From NCBI GenBank assembly GCA_963780135.1, contig CAWAAR010000002.1:62001-126000 (forward strand): DNA of 64,000 nucleotides. Direction: 5' to 3'. Under the pieces are notes generated by a model that saw only the letters and a list, made by a program, of their open reading frames with translations, was not told where the DNA came from and did no database searches. This stretch comes from Clostridium_AM sp963780135. GTDB taxonomy: Bacteria; Bacillota; Clostridia; Clostridiales; Clostridiaceae. Below are positions 17,320 through 25,548 of the stretch, piece by piece; position 1 is the stretch's first letter, and the number at the start of each line of letters is the position of its first letter. Both the position numbers and the translations under genes were made by a program.

Positions 17320-18327
17320 ATGCAAGTAACAAAAGTTATTAATACAGTTGAATCTCATACTATGGGTGAACCGACAAGGATTGTAATAGGTGGGATTCCT
17401 AAGATTCCAGGAAAAACTATGGCTGAAAAAATGGAACATATGGAAAAAAACATGGATTATTTAAGGACTATGTTAATGCTTGAGCCAAGAGGACATAATG
17501 ATATGTTTGGTGCTATTTTTACTGATCCTTGTATAGATGAAGCAGATATAGGTGTTATATTCATGGATGGTGGCGGATACTTGAACATGTGTGGACATGG
17601 TTCTATAGGCTCAGCAACTTGTGCTGTTGAGATGGGTATGGTACCAATTACAGAACCATATACAAATGTGGTTTTAGAAGCTCCAGCTGGAGTCATTAAA
17701 GCTAGGGTAAAAGTTGAAAATGGTAAAGCTAAAGAAGTTTCAATAGTTAATGTAGCAGCATTTTTATACAAGAAAGATGTAGAAGTTGATGTGCCAGATT
17801 TCGGGAAAGTAACTTTAGATATTTCCTTTGGAGGAAGTTTCTTTGCACTAGTAAAGGCTTCAAGTGTAGGAATTGAGTTACTTCCTGAAAATGCACAAAA
17901 ACTTAATGAACTTGGTATGAAAATTGTTCATGCTGTTAATGAACAGATAGAAATTCAACATCCAATATTAAAACATATTAAGACGGTTGATCTTTGTGAA
18001 TTTTATGGACCTGCAATTAGTAAAGATGCAGATATTCAAAATGCAGTAGTATTTGGACAAGGACAGCTGGATAGATCTCCTTGTGGAACCGGAACCAGTG
18101 CTAAATTAGCTGATCTATATGCTAGAGGTGAGATAAAAGTTGGTGAACAAATAGTTAATGAAAGCATAATTTGCACTAAATTCACAGGCAAAGTTTTAAG
18201 TAAAACTAAAGTGGGGGAATTTGATGCTATAATTCCAGAAATAACAGGTAGTGCTTATATTACTGGTTTTAGTCAGTATTTAGTAGATCCAGATGACCCT
18301 GTTAAACATGGTTTTATATTGAAATAA
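17320..18327 (+). CDS. prdF: Proline racemase PrdF (copy 1)
   Basis: 335 residues. Cofactor-free proline racemases use two cysteines, one on each side of the substrate; here Cys91 in MDGGGYLNMCGHGSIG and Cys255 in LDRSPCGTGTSAKL are both present. The enzyme converts L-proline to D-proline, the substrate of the reductase encoded upstream. The start lies 3 bases after prdE with GGGAGG inside the prdE end, so it is the same transcript. Hydroxyproline epimerase is a relative, but the context favours proline. Confidence 0.95.
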   Translation: MQVTKVINTVESHTMGEPTRIVIGGIPKIPGKTMAEKMEHMEKNMDYLRTMLMLEPRGHNDMFGAIFTDPCIDEADIGVIFMDGGGYLNMCGHGSIGSATCAVEMGMVPITEPYTNVVLEAPAGVIKARVKVENGKAKEVSIVNVAAFLYKKDVEVDVPDFGKVTLDISFGGSFFALVKASSVGIELLPENAQKLNELGMKIVHAVNEQIEIQHPILKHIKTVDLCEFYGPAISKDADIQNAVVFGQGQLDRSPCGTGTSAKLADLYARGEIKVGEQIVNESIICTKFTGKVLSKTKVGEFDAIIPEITGSAYITGFSQYLVDPDDPVKHGFILK

Positions 18328-18458
18328 TGTGTTTAGAATAATTCAAAAATAAAAATATAAAAAATATTGAGAAAATTATTGCAATAAGATCATAGTATGT
18401 ATTAAAATAATATATATATGTAATATTCAAAAATATAATAGAGAGTGGGGGATGTTAT

Positions 18459-19337
18459 ATGATAGTTAAAGTAGTATTTGGTTTACTCGTGCTTTTGACA
18501 GTTTATTTTGCAATAGTGTTTTTTAAAGATTATGCTAAGGCAACAAAAGAAGGAAACTTAGAAGAGTCAAACTTCATAGCTTTAGGTGCTGTTGGATTTG
18601 TAACAAACTTCTTTGACACATTGGGAATAGGAAGTTTTGCACCACTTACCGCACTATTAAAATTTTTTAAACTTACACATGATAGAACTATACCAGGGAC
18701 GCTTAATGTATCTTGTACAATTCCAGTAGTTGTTGAAGCTCTTATATTTATAACAGTTATAAAAGTTGAACCTGTAACTCTATTTGCAATGCTTGTTTCT
18801 GCTACCGTAGGTGCATTTATAGGTGCAGGTATAGTTTCAAAGCTTGATGAAAAGAAAGTTCAATTAGGAATGGGAGCAGCATTACTTGTAGTTGCATTGG
18901 TAATGTTAGCAGGTCAATTGAAATTGATGCCAGTAGGCGGAGAAGCTATAGGACTTACAGGAGGAAAACTTATTATAGCTGTAATTGCTAACTTCATATT
19001 AGGAGCACTTATGACATTAGGAATAGGTCTTTATGCGCCTTGTATGGCGCTAGTATTTGCGCTTGGAATGAGTCCTAAAGTAGCATTTCCTATAATGATG
19101 GGTTCTTGTGCGTTTTTAATGCCAGTAGCAGCAGCAAAATTTGTTCAAGAAGGAGCTTATGATAGAAAAGCATCTATGGCAATAACCATATTTGGCGTAG
19201 TAGGTGTTCTAATAGCAGCATATATAGTAAAAACACTTCCTTTAAAAATACTAACTTGGTTAGTTATATGTGTTATTATATATACTTCTATAGCTATGTT
19301 TAGATCTGCTAATAAGAAAAAAGCAGCTGAAGCATAA
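18459..19337 (+). CDS. TauE/SafE-family membrane permease of prd cluster 1
   Basis: 292 residues with about eight hydrophobic segments. The two similar halves, each with a Gly-rich FFDTLGIGSFAP or GIGLYAPCMALV motif, mark the TSUP (sulfite exporter TauE/SafE) family of anion permeases. It follows prdF by 131 bases with no terminator between and has a paralogue after prdF2, so it probably serves proline reduction. Candidate cargo: 5-aminovalerate, proline, or a sulfur or selenium compound; the sequence does not decide. ATG after GAGAGTGGGGGA. Confidence 0.85.
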   Translation: MIVKVVFGLLVLLTVYFAIVFFKDYAKATKEGNLEESNFIALGAVGFVTNFFDTLGIGSFAPLTALLKFFKLTHDRTIPGTLNVSCTIPVVVEALIFITVIKVEPVTLFAMLVSATVGAFIGAGIVSKLDEKKVQLGMGAALLVVALVMLAGQLKLMPVGGEAIGLTGGKLIIAVIANFILGALMTLGIGLYAPCMALVFALGMSPKVAFPIMMGSCAFLMPVAAAKFVQEGAYDRKASMAITIFGVVGVLIAAYIVKTLPLKILTWLVICVIIYTSIAMFRSANKKKAAEA

Positions 19338-19356
19338 AATTAATTGTTAAAATAAA

Positions 19357-19405
19357 GTAGTCAGAACAAGATTCTTTATTCTTGTATCTGACTACTTTGT
19401 TTTCT
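19357..19405 (+). terminator. Terminator of prd cluster 1
   Basis: GTAGTCAGA pairs with TCTGACTAC, with a further CAAGA/TCTTG inner stem, followed by TTTGTTTTCTATTTTTT. Confidence 0.88.
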
Positions 19406-19489
19406 ATTTTTTGACAACGTCAGTTTTCTGACTGTGTCTATGTAAATGATAATAGCATGTATCAAGGATTAGCTAAAAAATTAACAATT

Positions 19490-19530
19490 AGTGTCGAAAA
19501 AAGGACACTATTTGTCAAAAAAAGTACACT
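19490..19530 (+). promoter_or_regulatory. Candidate PrdR upstream activating sites, cluster 2
   Basis: AGTGTCGAAAAAAGGACACT (19490-19509) and TTGTCAAAAAAAGTACACT (19512-19530), starting 21 bp apart, i.e. two helical turns. The first is a near-perfect palindrome. Both match the motif upstream of cluster 1. They lie 95-135 bp before the sigma-54 promoter. Binding by PrdR is inferred. Confidence 0.6.
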
Positions 19531-19624
19531 TTTTCAAAAAGAAAACCTTTAACATAAAAAAAATTAACATAAAAAAGCGTTATGGGTGCATATTTTGTAA
19601 CAATCTATAAGATAATAATCTTAT

Positions 19625-19640
19625 TGGCATAGAATTTGCT
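19625..19640 (+). promoter_or_regulatory. Sigma-54 promoter of prd cluster 2
   Basis: TGGCAT, 5 bases, TTGCT, an excellent -24/-12 match with GG and GC 10 bases apart. Transcription would begin near 19651, giving a leader of roughly 145 bases. This makes cluster 2 an independent PrdR-type transcription unit. Confidence 0.9.
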
Positions 19641-19684
19641 TTATGATATTGTGTATAAAAAAAACTTATTTGAAAAACAAACGT

Positions 19685-19723
19685 TATTTGAATTTATAAT
19701 ACTAACTATTATAAATTCAAATA
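19685..19723 (+). other. 16-bp perfect hairpin in the prdC2 leader
   Basis: TATTTGAATTTATAAT pairs completely with ATTATAAATTCAAATA around ACTAACT. It is followed by AATATAG and then the strong AAAGGAGGG site, with no T run. It may protect the 5' end or control initiation. Cluster 1 has no equivalent. Confidence 0.75.
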
Positions 19724-19744
19724 ATATAGAATTGAAAGGAGGGA

Positions 19745-19768
19745 ATGTTGCATTCTACTAGAAGGTAG
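19745..19768 (+). CDS. Possible 7-codon leader peptide before prdC2
   Basis: AAAGGAGGG (19735-19743) lies only 1 base before an ATG that opens MLHSTRR and stops at 19768, 28 bases before the prdC2 ATG. CTACTA and TAGTAG around it can form a small hairpin (about 19755-19776). The best ribosome site of the leader therefore does not serve the prdC2 start directly, unless an extended non-ATG prdC start is used (frame open back to about 19740). Very short; speculative. Confidence 0.3.
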   Translation: MLHSTRR

Positions 19769-19796
19769 TTTAGTAGATTTAAGACGACGGTGTGGT

Positions 19797-21098
19797 ATGG
19801 CGAAATTATTTAGTTTTCCTCTTAAAATGCACGTTGGTGCACCAGACGTTCCGGTAGTAAAGGAAGGCAAGGAAGTAAAAAGAGGCGAATGCATTGCAGA
19901 ACCCAATGGACTAGGAGCAAAAATACACACAAGTGTTTCAGGAAAAGTAACAAAAATTACAACAAGTGAAATAGTTATTGAGGCAGAAGACAAACAATCA
20001 GAAGATTATGTGAAAATTAAAGAATGTGACAGCATAGTCGATACAGTATATGAAGCTGGAATAGTTGGAGCCGGTGGAGCTGGTTTTCCAACACACATAA
20101 AATTAAAAGCACAAATTCCAGATGGATATATTATTGCTAATTGTGTCGAGTGTGAACCAGTATTGAATCACAACATAACATTATTAGAAAACAATCCTGA
20201 AATTGTAATAAAAGGCGTAAAATATGCAATGAAAGCTACAGGAGCTCCAAAAGCATATATGGGCATAAAAGCTAAAAACACTAAAGCGATAGCTTCTGTT
20301 AAAGCAGCATTAAAAGGTGAAAATGATATAGAAGTTAAGGAACTTAAAGACATGTATCCTATGGGAGAAGAAAGAGCACTTATCAATGCAATATTTGATA
20401 AATGGCTTGAACCAACACAACTTCCATTAGAGGCAAAATGTGTTGTTTTAAACACAGAAACTTTGGCTAATATAACTAGAGCAGTAGAAGATAGAAAACC
20501 TGTTATAGATAAGGATATTACAGTAGCGGGTAAGTTAACTACTGGAAAAGCTTCCAATGTATTTTTTCAAGTACCAGTTGGAACTACTATAAAAAGCCTT
20601 ATAGAAAAATGTGGTGGAATAGACGGAGAGTATGGTGAAATTTTAATAGGTGGACCATACACAGGAAAAGCTGAAGATATAGAAAAATCTACAGTTACAA
20701 AAATTTCTGGAGGCGCTATTGTTACAATCCCATTACCAGAATATAAGGATAAATTAGGACTTCTTGTATGTGCCTGTGGTGCCAATGAAGATAGACTTAG
20801 AGACATAGCAGCAAAAATGAAATCAGAAGTAGTTGGTGTTACAAAATGTAAAAACGTAGAAGAAATAAAAGGTGCTAATAAATGCAAGACTCCAGGTGAT
20901 TGTCCTGGCCAAGTAGCCGGTATTATGTATTTAAAGAAGCTTGGCGCAAAAAGAGTACTAATTTCAAATTGCAGCGATTGTTCAAACACTGTAATGTGTT
21001 GTGCTCCAAAGTCTGGACTAGGAGTATACCATCATACAGACCATGTGTTCAGAACAGTTGATTATAAATTAACAAGAAGACTTTCAATTGATAAATAA
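19797..21098 (+). CDS. prdC: PrdC, proline reductase-associated electron transfer protein (copy 2)
   Basis: 433 residues, close paralogue of copy 1 along its whole length (FPLKMHVGAPDVPVV, IVGAGGAGFPTHIKLK, CKTPGDCPGQ, NCSDCSNTVMCCAPK). All cysteines of copy 1 are kept and there is no TGA codon within. Start at 19797 is fixed by alignment with copy 1 (MAKLFSFPLK against MGELYSFPLK), but no good ribosome site lies just before it; the strong one is about 55 bases upstream. An N-terminal extension from a rare start cannot be excluded. Electrons would flow through it to the PrdA/PrdB complex. Confidence 0.92.
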   Translation: MAKLFSFPLKMHVGAPDVPVVKEGKEVKRGECIAEPNGLGAKIHTSVSGKVTKITTSEIVIEAEDKQSEDYVKIKECDSIVDTVYEAGIVGAGGAGFPTHIKLKAQIPDGYIIANCVECEPVLNHNITLLENNPEIVIKGVKYAMKATGAPKAYMGIKAKNTKAIASVKAALKGENDIEVKELKDMYPMGEERALINAIFDKWLEPTQLPLEAKCVVLNTETLANITRAVEDRKPVIDKDITVAGKLTTGKASNVFFQVPVGTTIKSLIEKCGGIDGEYGEILIGGPYTGKAEDIEKSTVTKISGGAIVTIPLPEYKDKLGLLVCACGANEDRLRDIAAKMKSEVVGVTKCKNVEEIKGANKCKTPGDCPGQVAGIMYLKKLGAKRVLISNCSDCSNTVMCCAPKSGLGVYHHTDHVFRTVDYKLTRRLSIDK

Positions 21099-21116
21099 TA
21101 GAGGAGGTTATGTCAA

Positions 21117-23219
21117 ATGTCAATGAGTACAGAACATGCAGAACAGCTAAAAAATGAAGTTGCTGTTGTATGCTGTAGAACAGAAGAAGGAACGATAATT
21201 TCAGCAGGTAATCTAGAGGATCCCGCTATATTCCCTGATATGGTGGATTCAGGACTTTTAACTATACCAGATAACTGCGTTAAGATAGGTGAAGTTATAG
21301 GAGCTAAATTATTAAAAACTATAGACTCATTAACACCATTAACACCAGATATTTTAGAAGGACTTAAAGCAATGGCTTCAGAACCTAAGGTAGAGGAAAA
21401 GGCAACTGAATTAACTCAAGGAGATGCTAAAGCAGTTCTAAAATACAACAAAAAAGCAGGAGAAGTTATAAAAGCTGAGGACTTTGAAAATCCAATGAAC
21501 TTTGAAAAACTTGAAGATTCATTACTTATAAAGCTTGATGAAAAAGTTTTATCAAGAGAAGAAGTAATTGGAGCAATTTTAAAAGTAGATGCAGCAGCAT
21601 TAACTCCTGTAACACCTAGCCTGTTAGAGGGGTATGAAGAGGAAGCAGAAATGATAGAAGAACCACAAGCAACAACAGTTGTATCTGGTGGAATTCTAAA
21701 AATCAAAATAGCTGAAGGAAAAGGAATCGACATTGAAGTACCTCTAAACATAGGTTCAATGGCAGCTCCAGTTTCAAAAGCACCTATGGCATTAAAGACT
21801 CAAAAAGCTGTTAAGCCTGAAACAGCAGTAGTTAAAGAAGTTAAGCTTGAAGATAAAGTAATAAGAACGCTTACAAGAAAATATTTCAAAATTAACAAAG
21901 TAGAATTTGCTCCAGAAACAAAAATTGAAGGAACAACTCTTTACATTAGAGAAAATATCTGTGAAGATGCTGTAAAAGTAAGTGACCTAGTTAAAGAAAT
22001 AAAAATTGATATAATAACTCCAGATAAGTATAATACTTATAGTGAAACAATAATGGATGTTCAACCAATAGCTACTAAAGAAAAAGATAGCAAACTTGGT
22101 TCAGGTATAACTAGAGTAATTGATGGTGTTATAGTAATGGTTACTGGAACAGATGAAAATGGAGTCCAAATAGGAGAATTTGGTTCATCAGAAGGTATAC
22201 TTGAAGAAAACATACAATTTGGTAGACCAGGAGCACCTGATAAGGGAGAAATCTTCATAAAGACTCAGGTAACAATAGCTGCTGGAACTAATATGGAAAG
22301 ACCAGGCCCTTTAGCTGCTCACACAGCTACAGACAAGATAACTCAAGAAATTAGAGAAGCTTTAAACAAAGTTGACGAATCTCTTATATCAAGCACAGAA
22401 GTATTTGAACAAAAGAGAAGACCAGGAAAGAAAAAAGTTATAGTTGTTAAGGAAATAATGGGTCAAGGTGCTATGCATGACAACCTAATATTACCAGTTG
22501 ATCCAGTAGGAGTACTTGGAGCAAAACCAAACGTTGACTTAGGAAACGTTCCTATAATGTTATCACCACTTGAAGTAATGGATGGAGGAATCCACGCATT
22601 AACTTGTATAGGACCTGCATCAAAGGAATGTTCAAGACATTATTGGAGAGAACCGTTAGTAATAGAAGCTATGAATGATCCAGAATTAGACCTTTGTGGA
22701 GTAATGTTTGTAGGAAGTCCACAAATCAACAGCGAAAAATTCTATGTATCAGAAAGAATGGGAATGATAGTAGAAGCTTTAGATGTTGATGGAGCATTTG
22801 TTACAACAGAAGGATTTGGAAATAACCACATTGACTTTGCAAGCCATATTGAACAGATTGGTATGAGAGAAATTCCATGTGTAGGATTCTCATTCTGTGC
22901 AGTACAAGGAGCTCTAGTTGTTGGTAACCAATACATGAAGTACATGGTTGATAACAATAAGTCAGAAGCTGGAATTGAAAATGAAGTTTTAAGCTGTAAT
23001 ACATTATGCAAGGAAGATGCTTTGAGAGGAATAACAATGCTTAAGGCAGCAATGGCTGAAGAAGAAGTTAAAACTTCAGAAAGAAAATGGAATCCAAATG
23101 TTAAAGAAAACAATCTTGAGTTAGTTGAAAAAACTACAGGAGTTTCAATAGTAAGAGCTGAAAATGAAACTGCTGTTCCAGTAAGTCAAAAGAGACTTGA
23201 AAAATATTCAACAAAGTAG
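21117..23219 (+). CDS. prdA: PrdA, D-proline reductase proprotein (copy 2)
   Basis: 700 residues, parallel to copy 1 throughout: two N-terminal repeats, the closing GGILKIKIAEGKGIDIEV segment, the core SETIMDVQPIATKEKDS and the processing site GGIHALTCIGPASKECSR, with Cys497 as likely pyruvoyl precursor (204-residue small chain). The N-terminal 90 residues are closer to the short PrdA-like protein at 12316 than those of copy 1 appear to be. It follows prdC2 by only 18 bases, with GAGGAGG before the ATG. It should pair with the PrdB encoded just downstream. Confidence 0.95.
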   Translation: MSMSTEHAEQLKNEVAVVCCRTEEGTIISAGNLEDPAIFPDMVDSGLLTIPDNCVKIGEVIGAKLLKTIDSLTPLTPDILEGLKAMASEPKVEEKATELTQGDAKAVLKYNKKAGEVIKAEDFENPMNFEKLEDSLLIKLDEKVLSREEVIGAILKVDAAALTPVTPSLLEGYEEEAEMIEEPQATTVVSGGILKIKIAEGKGIDIEVPLNIGSMAAPVSKAPMALKTQKAVKPETAVVKEVKLEDKVIRTLTRKYFKINKVEFAPETKIEGTTLYIRENICEDAVKVSDLVKEIKIDIITPDKYNTYSETIMDVQPIATKEKDSKLGSGITRVIDGVIVMVTGTDENGVQIGEFGSSEGILEENIQFGRPGAPDKGEIFIKTQVTIAAGTNMERPGPLAAHTATDKITQEIREALNKVDESLISSTEVFEQKRRPGKKKVIVVKEIMGQGAMHDNLILPVDPVGVLGAKPNVDLGNVPIMLSPLEVMDGGIHALTCIGPASKECSRHYWREPLVIEAMNDPELDLCGVMFVGSPQINSEKFYVSERMGMIVEALDVDGAFVTTEGFGNNHIDFASHIEQIGMREIPCVGFSFCAVQGALVVGNQYMKYMVDNNKSEAGIENEVLSCNTLCKEDALRGITMLKAAMAEEEVKTSERKWNPNVKENNLELVEKTTGVSIVRAENETAVPVSQKRLEKYSTK

Positions 23220-23227
23220 GCGTATTT

Positions 23228-23488
23228 ATGGATTTAAAATATGGTGATAAAATAATTGAAATGCAAGGCGTACTTGTAGAAATACATGATGGATGTGTTG
23301 CTATAGATCTTAAAGGAAGACTAGGATATTTAAGAATACCTATGAGAATGATTATAACAGATTATCCTTTAAAAGTAGGTCAAGAAGTTGGTTTTAAGAT
23401 GAGCTTTATAGAAGTTTTATCAGGAGAAGCTAATGAAAAATATGTTAGTAATATTGATATAAGAAATAGAAAGGAAGGTAAAATATAA
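23228..23488 (+). CDS. Small prd-cluster protein (CBO2463/CBO2479-type), copy 2
   Basis: 86 residues: MDLKYGDKIIEMQGVLVEIH then LKGRLGYLRIPMRMIITDYP, clearly paralogous to 15016-15276. It sits 8 bases after prdA2, and its stop overlaps the prdB2 start by one base, so translation is coupled. Keeping this gene between prdA and prdB in both clusters suggests it is needed for the reductase, but its role is not known. Confidence 0.85.
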   Translation: MDLKYGDKIIEMQGVLVEIHDGCVAIDLKGRLGYLRIPMRMIITDYPLKVGQEVGFKMSFIEVLSGEANEKYVSNIDIRNRKEGKI

Positions 23489-24213
23489 TGGATTTAACAA
23501 TTGTTAAAGGACTACAATCAGAAATATTTGTTCCTATAACTCCTCCACTAGTTTGGACTCCTGTAACAAAGGAACTTAAAGATATGAAAATAGCTATAGC
23601 TACAGCTGCTGGAGTACATTTAAAGTCCGATAAGAGATTTAACTTAGCAGGAGACTTTACATTCAGAAAGGTTCCAGGAGAAGCGCCATCAAGCGAGCTT
23701 ATGGTATCACATGGTGGATATGATAATGGAGATGTTAACAAAGACATTAACTGCATGTTCCCAATTGATAGATTAAAAGAGCTTGCAGCAGAAGGTTTTA
23801 TAAAAGCAGTTGCTGAAACTCATATAGGATTTATGGGTGGCGGCGGAAATCAAGAAAAATTCAAAAATGAAACTGGACCAGAAATTGCTAGAATTCTTAA
23901 AGAAGAAGGCGTGGATGCAGTTCTAATGACAGCTGGATGAGGAACTTGCCACCGCTCTGCAGTTTTGGTGCAGAGAGCAATTGAAGAAGCAGGAATACCT
24001 ACAATATGTATAGCTGCTTTACCACCAGTCGTTAAACAAGCAGGAACTCCAAGAGCAGTTGCTCCAAGAGTTCCAATGGGAGCTAATGCAGGAGCACCAC
24101 ATGATGTTGCTATGCAAACAGCTATTGTAAAAGATTCATTAGAAGAGTTAACTAAAATAACTACAGCAGGAACAATAGTTCCACTTCCATATGAGTATAT
24201 AGCAAAAGTTTAA
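23488..24213 (+). CDS. prdB: PrdB, selenocysteine-containing D-proline reductase subunit (copy 2)
   Basis: 241 residues with TGA at 23938-23940 read as selenocysteine 151, in the same MTAG-Sec-GTCHRSAVLV motif as copy 1. Length and Sec position are identical in the two copies. The surrounding HIGFMGGGGN and PPVVKQAGTPRAV segments are also kept. The frame before and after the TGA is continuous and similar to copy 1, so this is recoding and not a nonsense mutation. Forms the D-proline-reducing enzyme with PrdA2. Confidence 0.96.
23938..23980 (+). other. SECIS element with selenocysteine UGA, prdB2
   Basis: TGA at 23938, then CTCTGCA (23955-23961) pairing with TGCAGAG (23969-23975) around GTTTTGG. 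It differs from copy 1 at about one base over the 40 bases after the UGA, although wobble positions elsewhere in prdB differ freely. Confidence 0.88.
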
Positions 24214-24230
24214 ATAAAAACTAAAAATCA

Positions 24231-24276
24231 GTAACCAGAGGCTAGAGACTAATATTAGTTTCTAGTGTCTGGTTAC
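24231..24276 (+). other. 22-bp hairpin between prdB2 and prdD2
   Basis: GTAACCAGA pairs with TCTGGTTAC, continuing through CTAGA-ACTAA / TTAGTTTCTAG with G-T pairs and one mismatch. Same location as the hairpin of cluster 1 but a different stem sequence; ACTAAAATAAATGTGGTGA follows in both. No T run. Confidence 0.78.
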
Positions 24277-24298
24277 TAAAATAAATGTGGTGAAATAT

Positions 24299-25054
24299 AT
24301 GGAAAAAGAAATTAGAAGACTAGTTATAAAAACTTTTCATATAACAAAATTAGAGTTTGCTGAAAAAACTTATATAGAAAATGGTATATTATATTTAAGA
24401 AAAAATATAGAAAATGAGATACCAGTGAATGAAAGTCTTATAAAACAATTAGAAGTTAAGATTATTAATGCTGATAATCATAGTATGTTTGTAAATTCAA
24501 TAATGGATTTTTCTCCAATAGCTGTTAAGGTGTTAGGAAGAACAGGTGAAGGTATAACTCATGTACTTACCGGTGTAACAGTAATGCTTACAGGAGTAGA
24601 TGAAGAAGGAATACAAGTTGCAGAATTTGGTTCTTCAGAAGGCATACTAAATGAGCAAGTTGTGTTTGGAAGAGCTGGAACTCCAGCTAAAGATGATATA
24701 TTGATTCATGTAAATGTTACATTAGTATCTGGAAAAGGTTCAAGTAGACCAGGACCTATGGCAGCACATGAAGCTTGTGATAAGATAATTGGAGAAATAA
24801 GAAATTATTTGAAGAAGGTCAATGGAAGACTATGTGATGAAAAATACGAATATTTTGATAAGATAAAACCTGGAAAGAAAAAAGTTGTTATTATAAAGCA
24901 AGTTGCTGGTCAAGGTGCTATGTATGATACAGGTATTTTAGGTAAAGAACCAGGTGGTTTTGGAGGGTGTAGATCCATCATTGATATGGGAAATATGCCT
25001 ATAGTTTTAAGTCCTAATGAATACCGAGATGGTGCATTAAGGGCTATGAATTAG
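24299..25054 (+). CDS. prdD: PrdD, homologue of the PrdA large chain (copy 2)
   Basis: 251 residues, paralogue of copy 1: FVNSIMDFSPIAVKVLGR, GVDEEGIQVAEFGSSEG, SSRPGPMAAHEACDKIIGEI, KPGKKKVVIIKQVAGQGAMY, ending RDGALRAMN at the point that matches the PrdA processing site. ATG 24299 is preferred over an in-frame GTG at 24287 because the GTGGTGA there is the ribosome site and copy 1 starts at the same residue (MEKEI). Confidence 0.92.
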   Translation: MEKEIRRLVIKTFHITKLEFAEKTYIENGILYLRKNIENEIPVNESLIKQLEVKIINADNHSMFVNSIMDFSPIAVKVLGRTGEGITHVLTGVTVMLTGVDEEGIQVAEFGSSEGILNEQVVFGRAGTPAKDDILIHVNVTLVSGKGSSRPGPMAAHEACDKIIGEIRNYLKKVNGRLCDEKYEYFDKIKPGKKKVVIIKQVAGQGAMYDTGILGKEPGGFGGCRSIIDMGNMPIVLSPNEYRDGALRAMN

Positions 25055-25071
25055 AACATAGGAGGTTTACT

Positions 25072-25548
25072 ATGGGAATAGGGCCATCTACAAAAGAAAC
25101 TACGTTACATCATTTTAGAGATCCATTGCTTAATATAGTATCAAATGATGGAGATGTAGATCTTTTAGGAATTATAGTAGCAGGAACACCACAAGAAAAT
25201 GAAGATAAAGTATTTGTTGCTCAAAGGGCAGCAGCTTGGGTTGAAGCTATGAGAGCAGATGGAGTTATAGTTTCTATTGATGGTTGGGGTAATAGCAATA
25301 TAGATTTTGCTACTGCTATAGAAGAAATAGGTAAAAGAGACATTCCAGTAGTTGGAATGAGTTTTGTAGGAACACAAGCTCAGTTTGTAGTTACTAACGA
25401 GTATATGGATACTATAGTAGATTTCAATAAATCAGTAGAAGGTATTGAAACAGAAGTTGTAGGAGAAAACAATGTGGTAGAGCTTGATGCAAAAAAAGCT
25501 TTAGCATTTTTGAAATTAAAGATGAATAATAAGGAGGCACAAAAATGA
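25072..25548 (+). CDS. prdE: PrdE, homologue of the PrdA small (pyruvoyl) chain (copy 2)
   Basis: 158 residues, nearly the same as copy 1 (MGIGPSTKETTLHHFRDPLL, GWGNSNIDFATAIEEIGKRD, FVGTQAQFVV). As in copy 1, the start methionine stands where PrdA has its processing cysteine. It starts 17 bases after prdD2 behind TAGGAGG and overlaps prdF2 by 4 bases (ATGA). Confidence 0.92.
   Translation: MGIGPSTKETTLHHFRDPLLNIVSNDGDVDLLGIIVAGTPQENEDKVFVAQRAAAWVEAMRADGVIVSIDGWGNSNIDFATAIEEIGKRDIPVVGMSFVGTQAQFVVTNEYMDTIVDFNKSVEGIETEVVGENNVVELDAKKALAFLKLKMNNKEAQK

Noticed and set aside
18367..18382. Sigma-54-like TGAGAAAATTATTGCA before the first TauE/SafE gene
   Set aside because: The invariant GG of the -24 element is GA here; the gene can be read from the prd promoter because no terminator precedes it.
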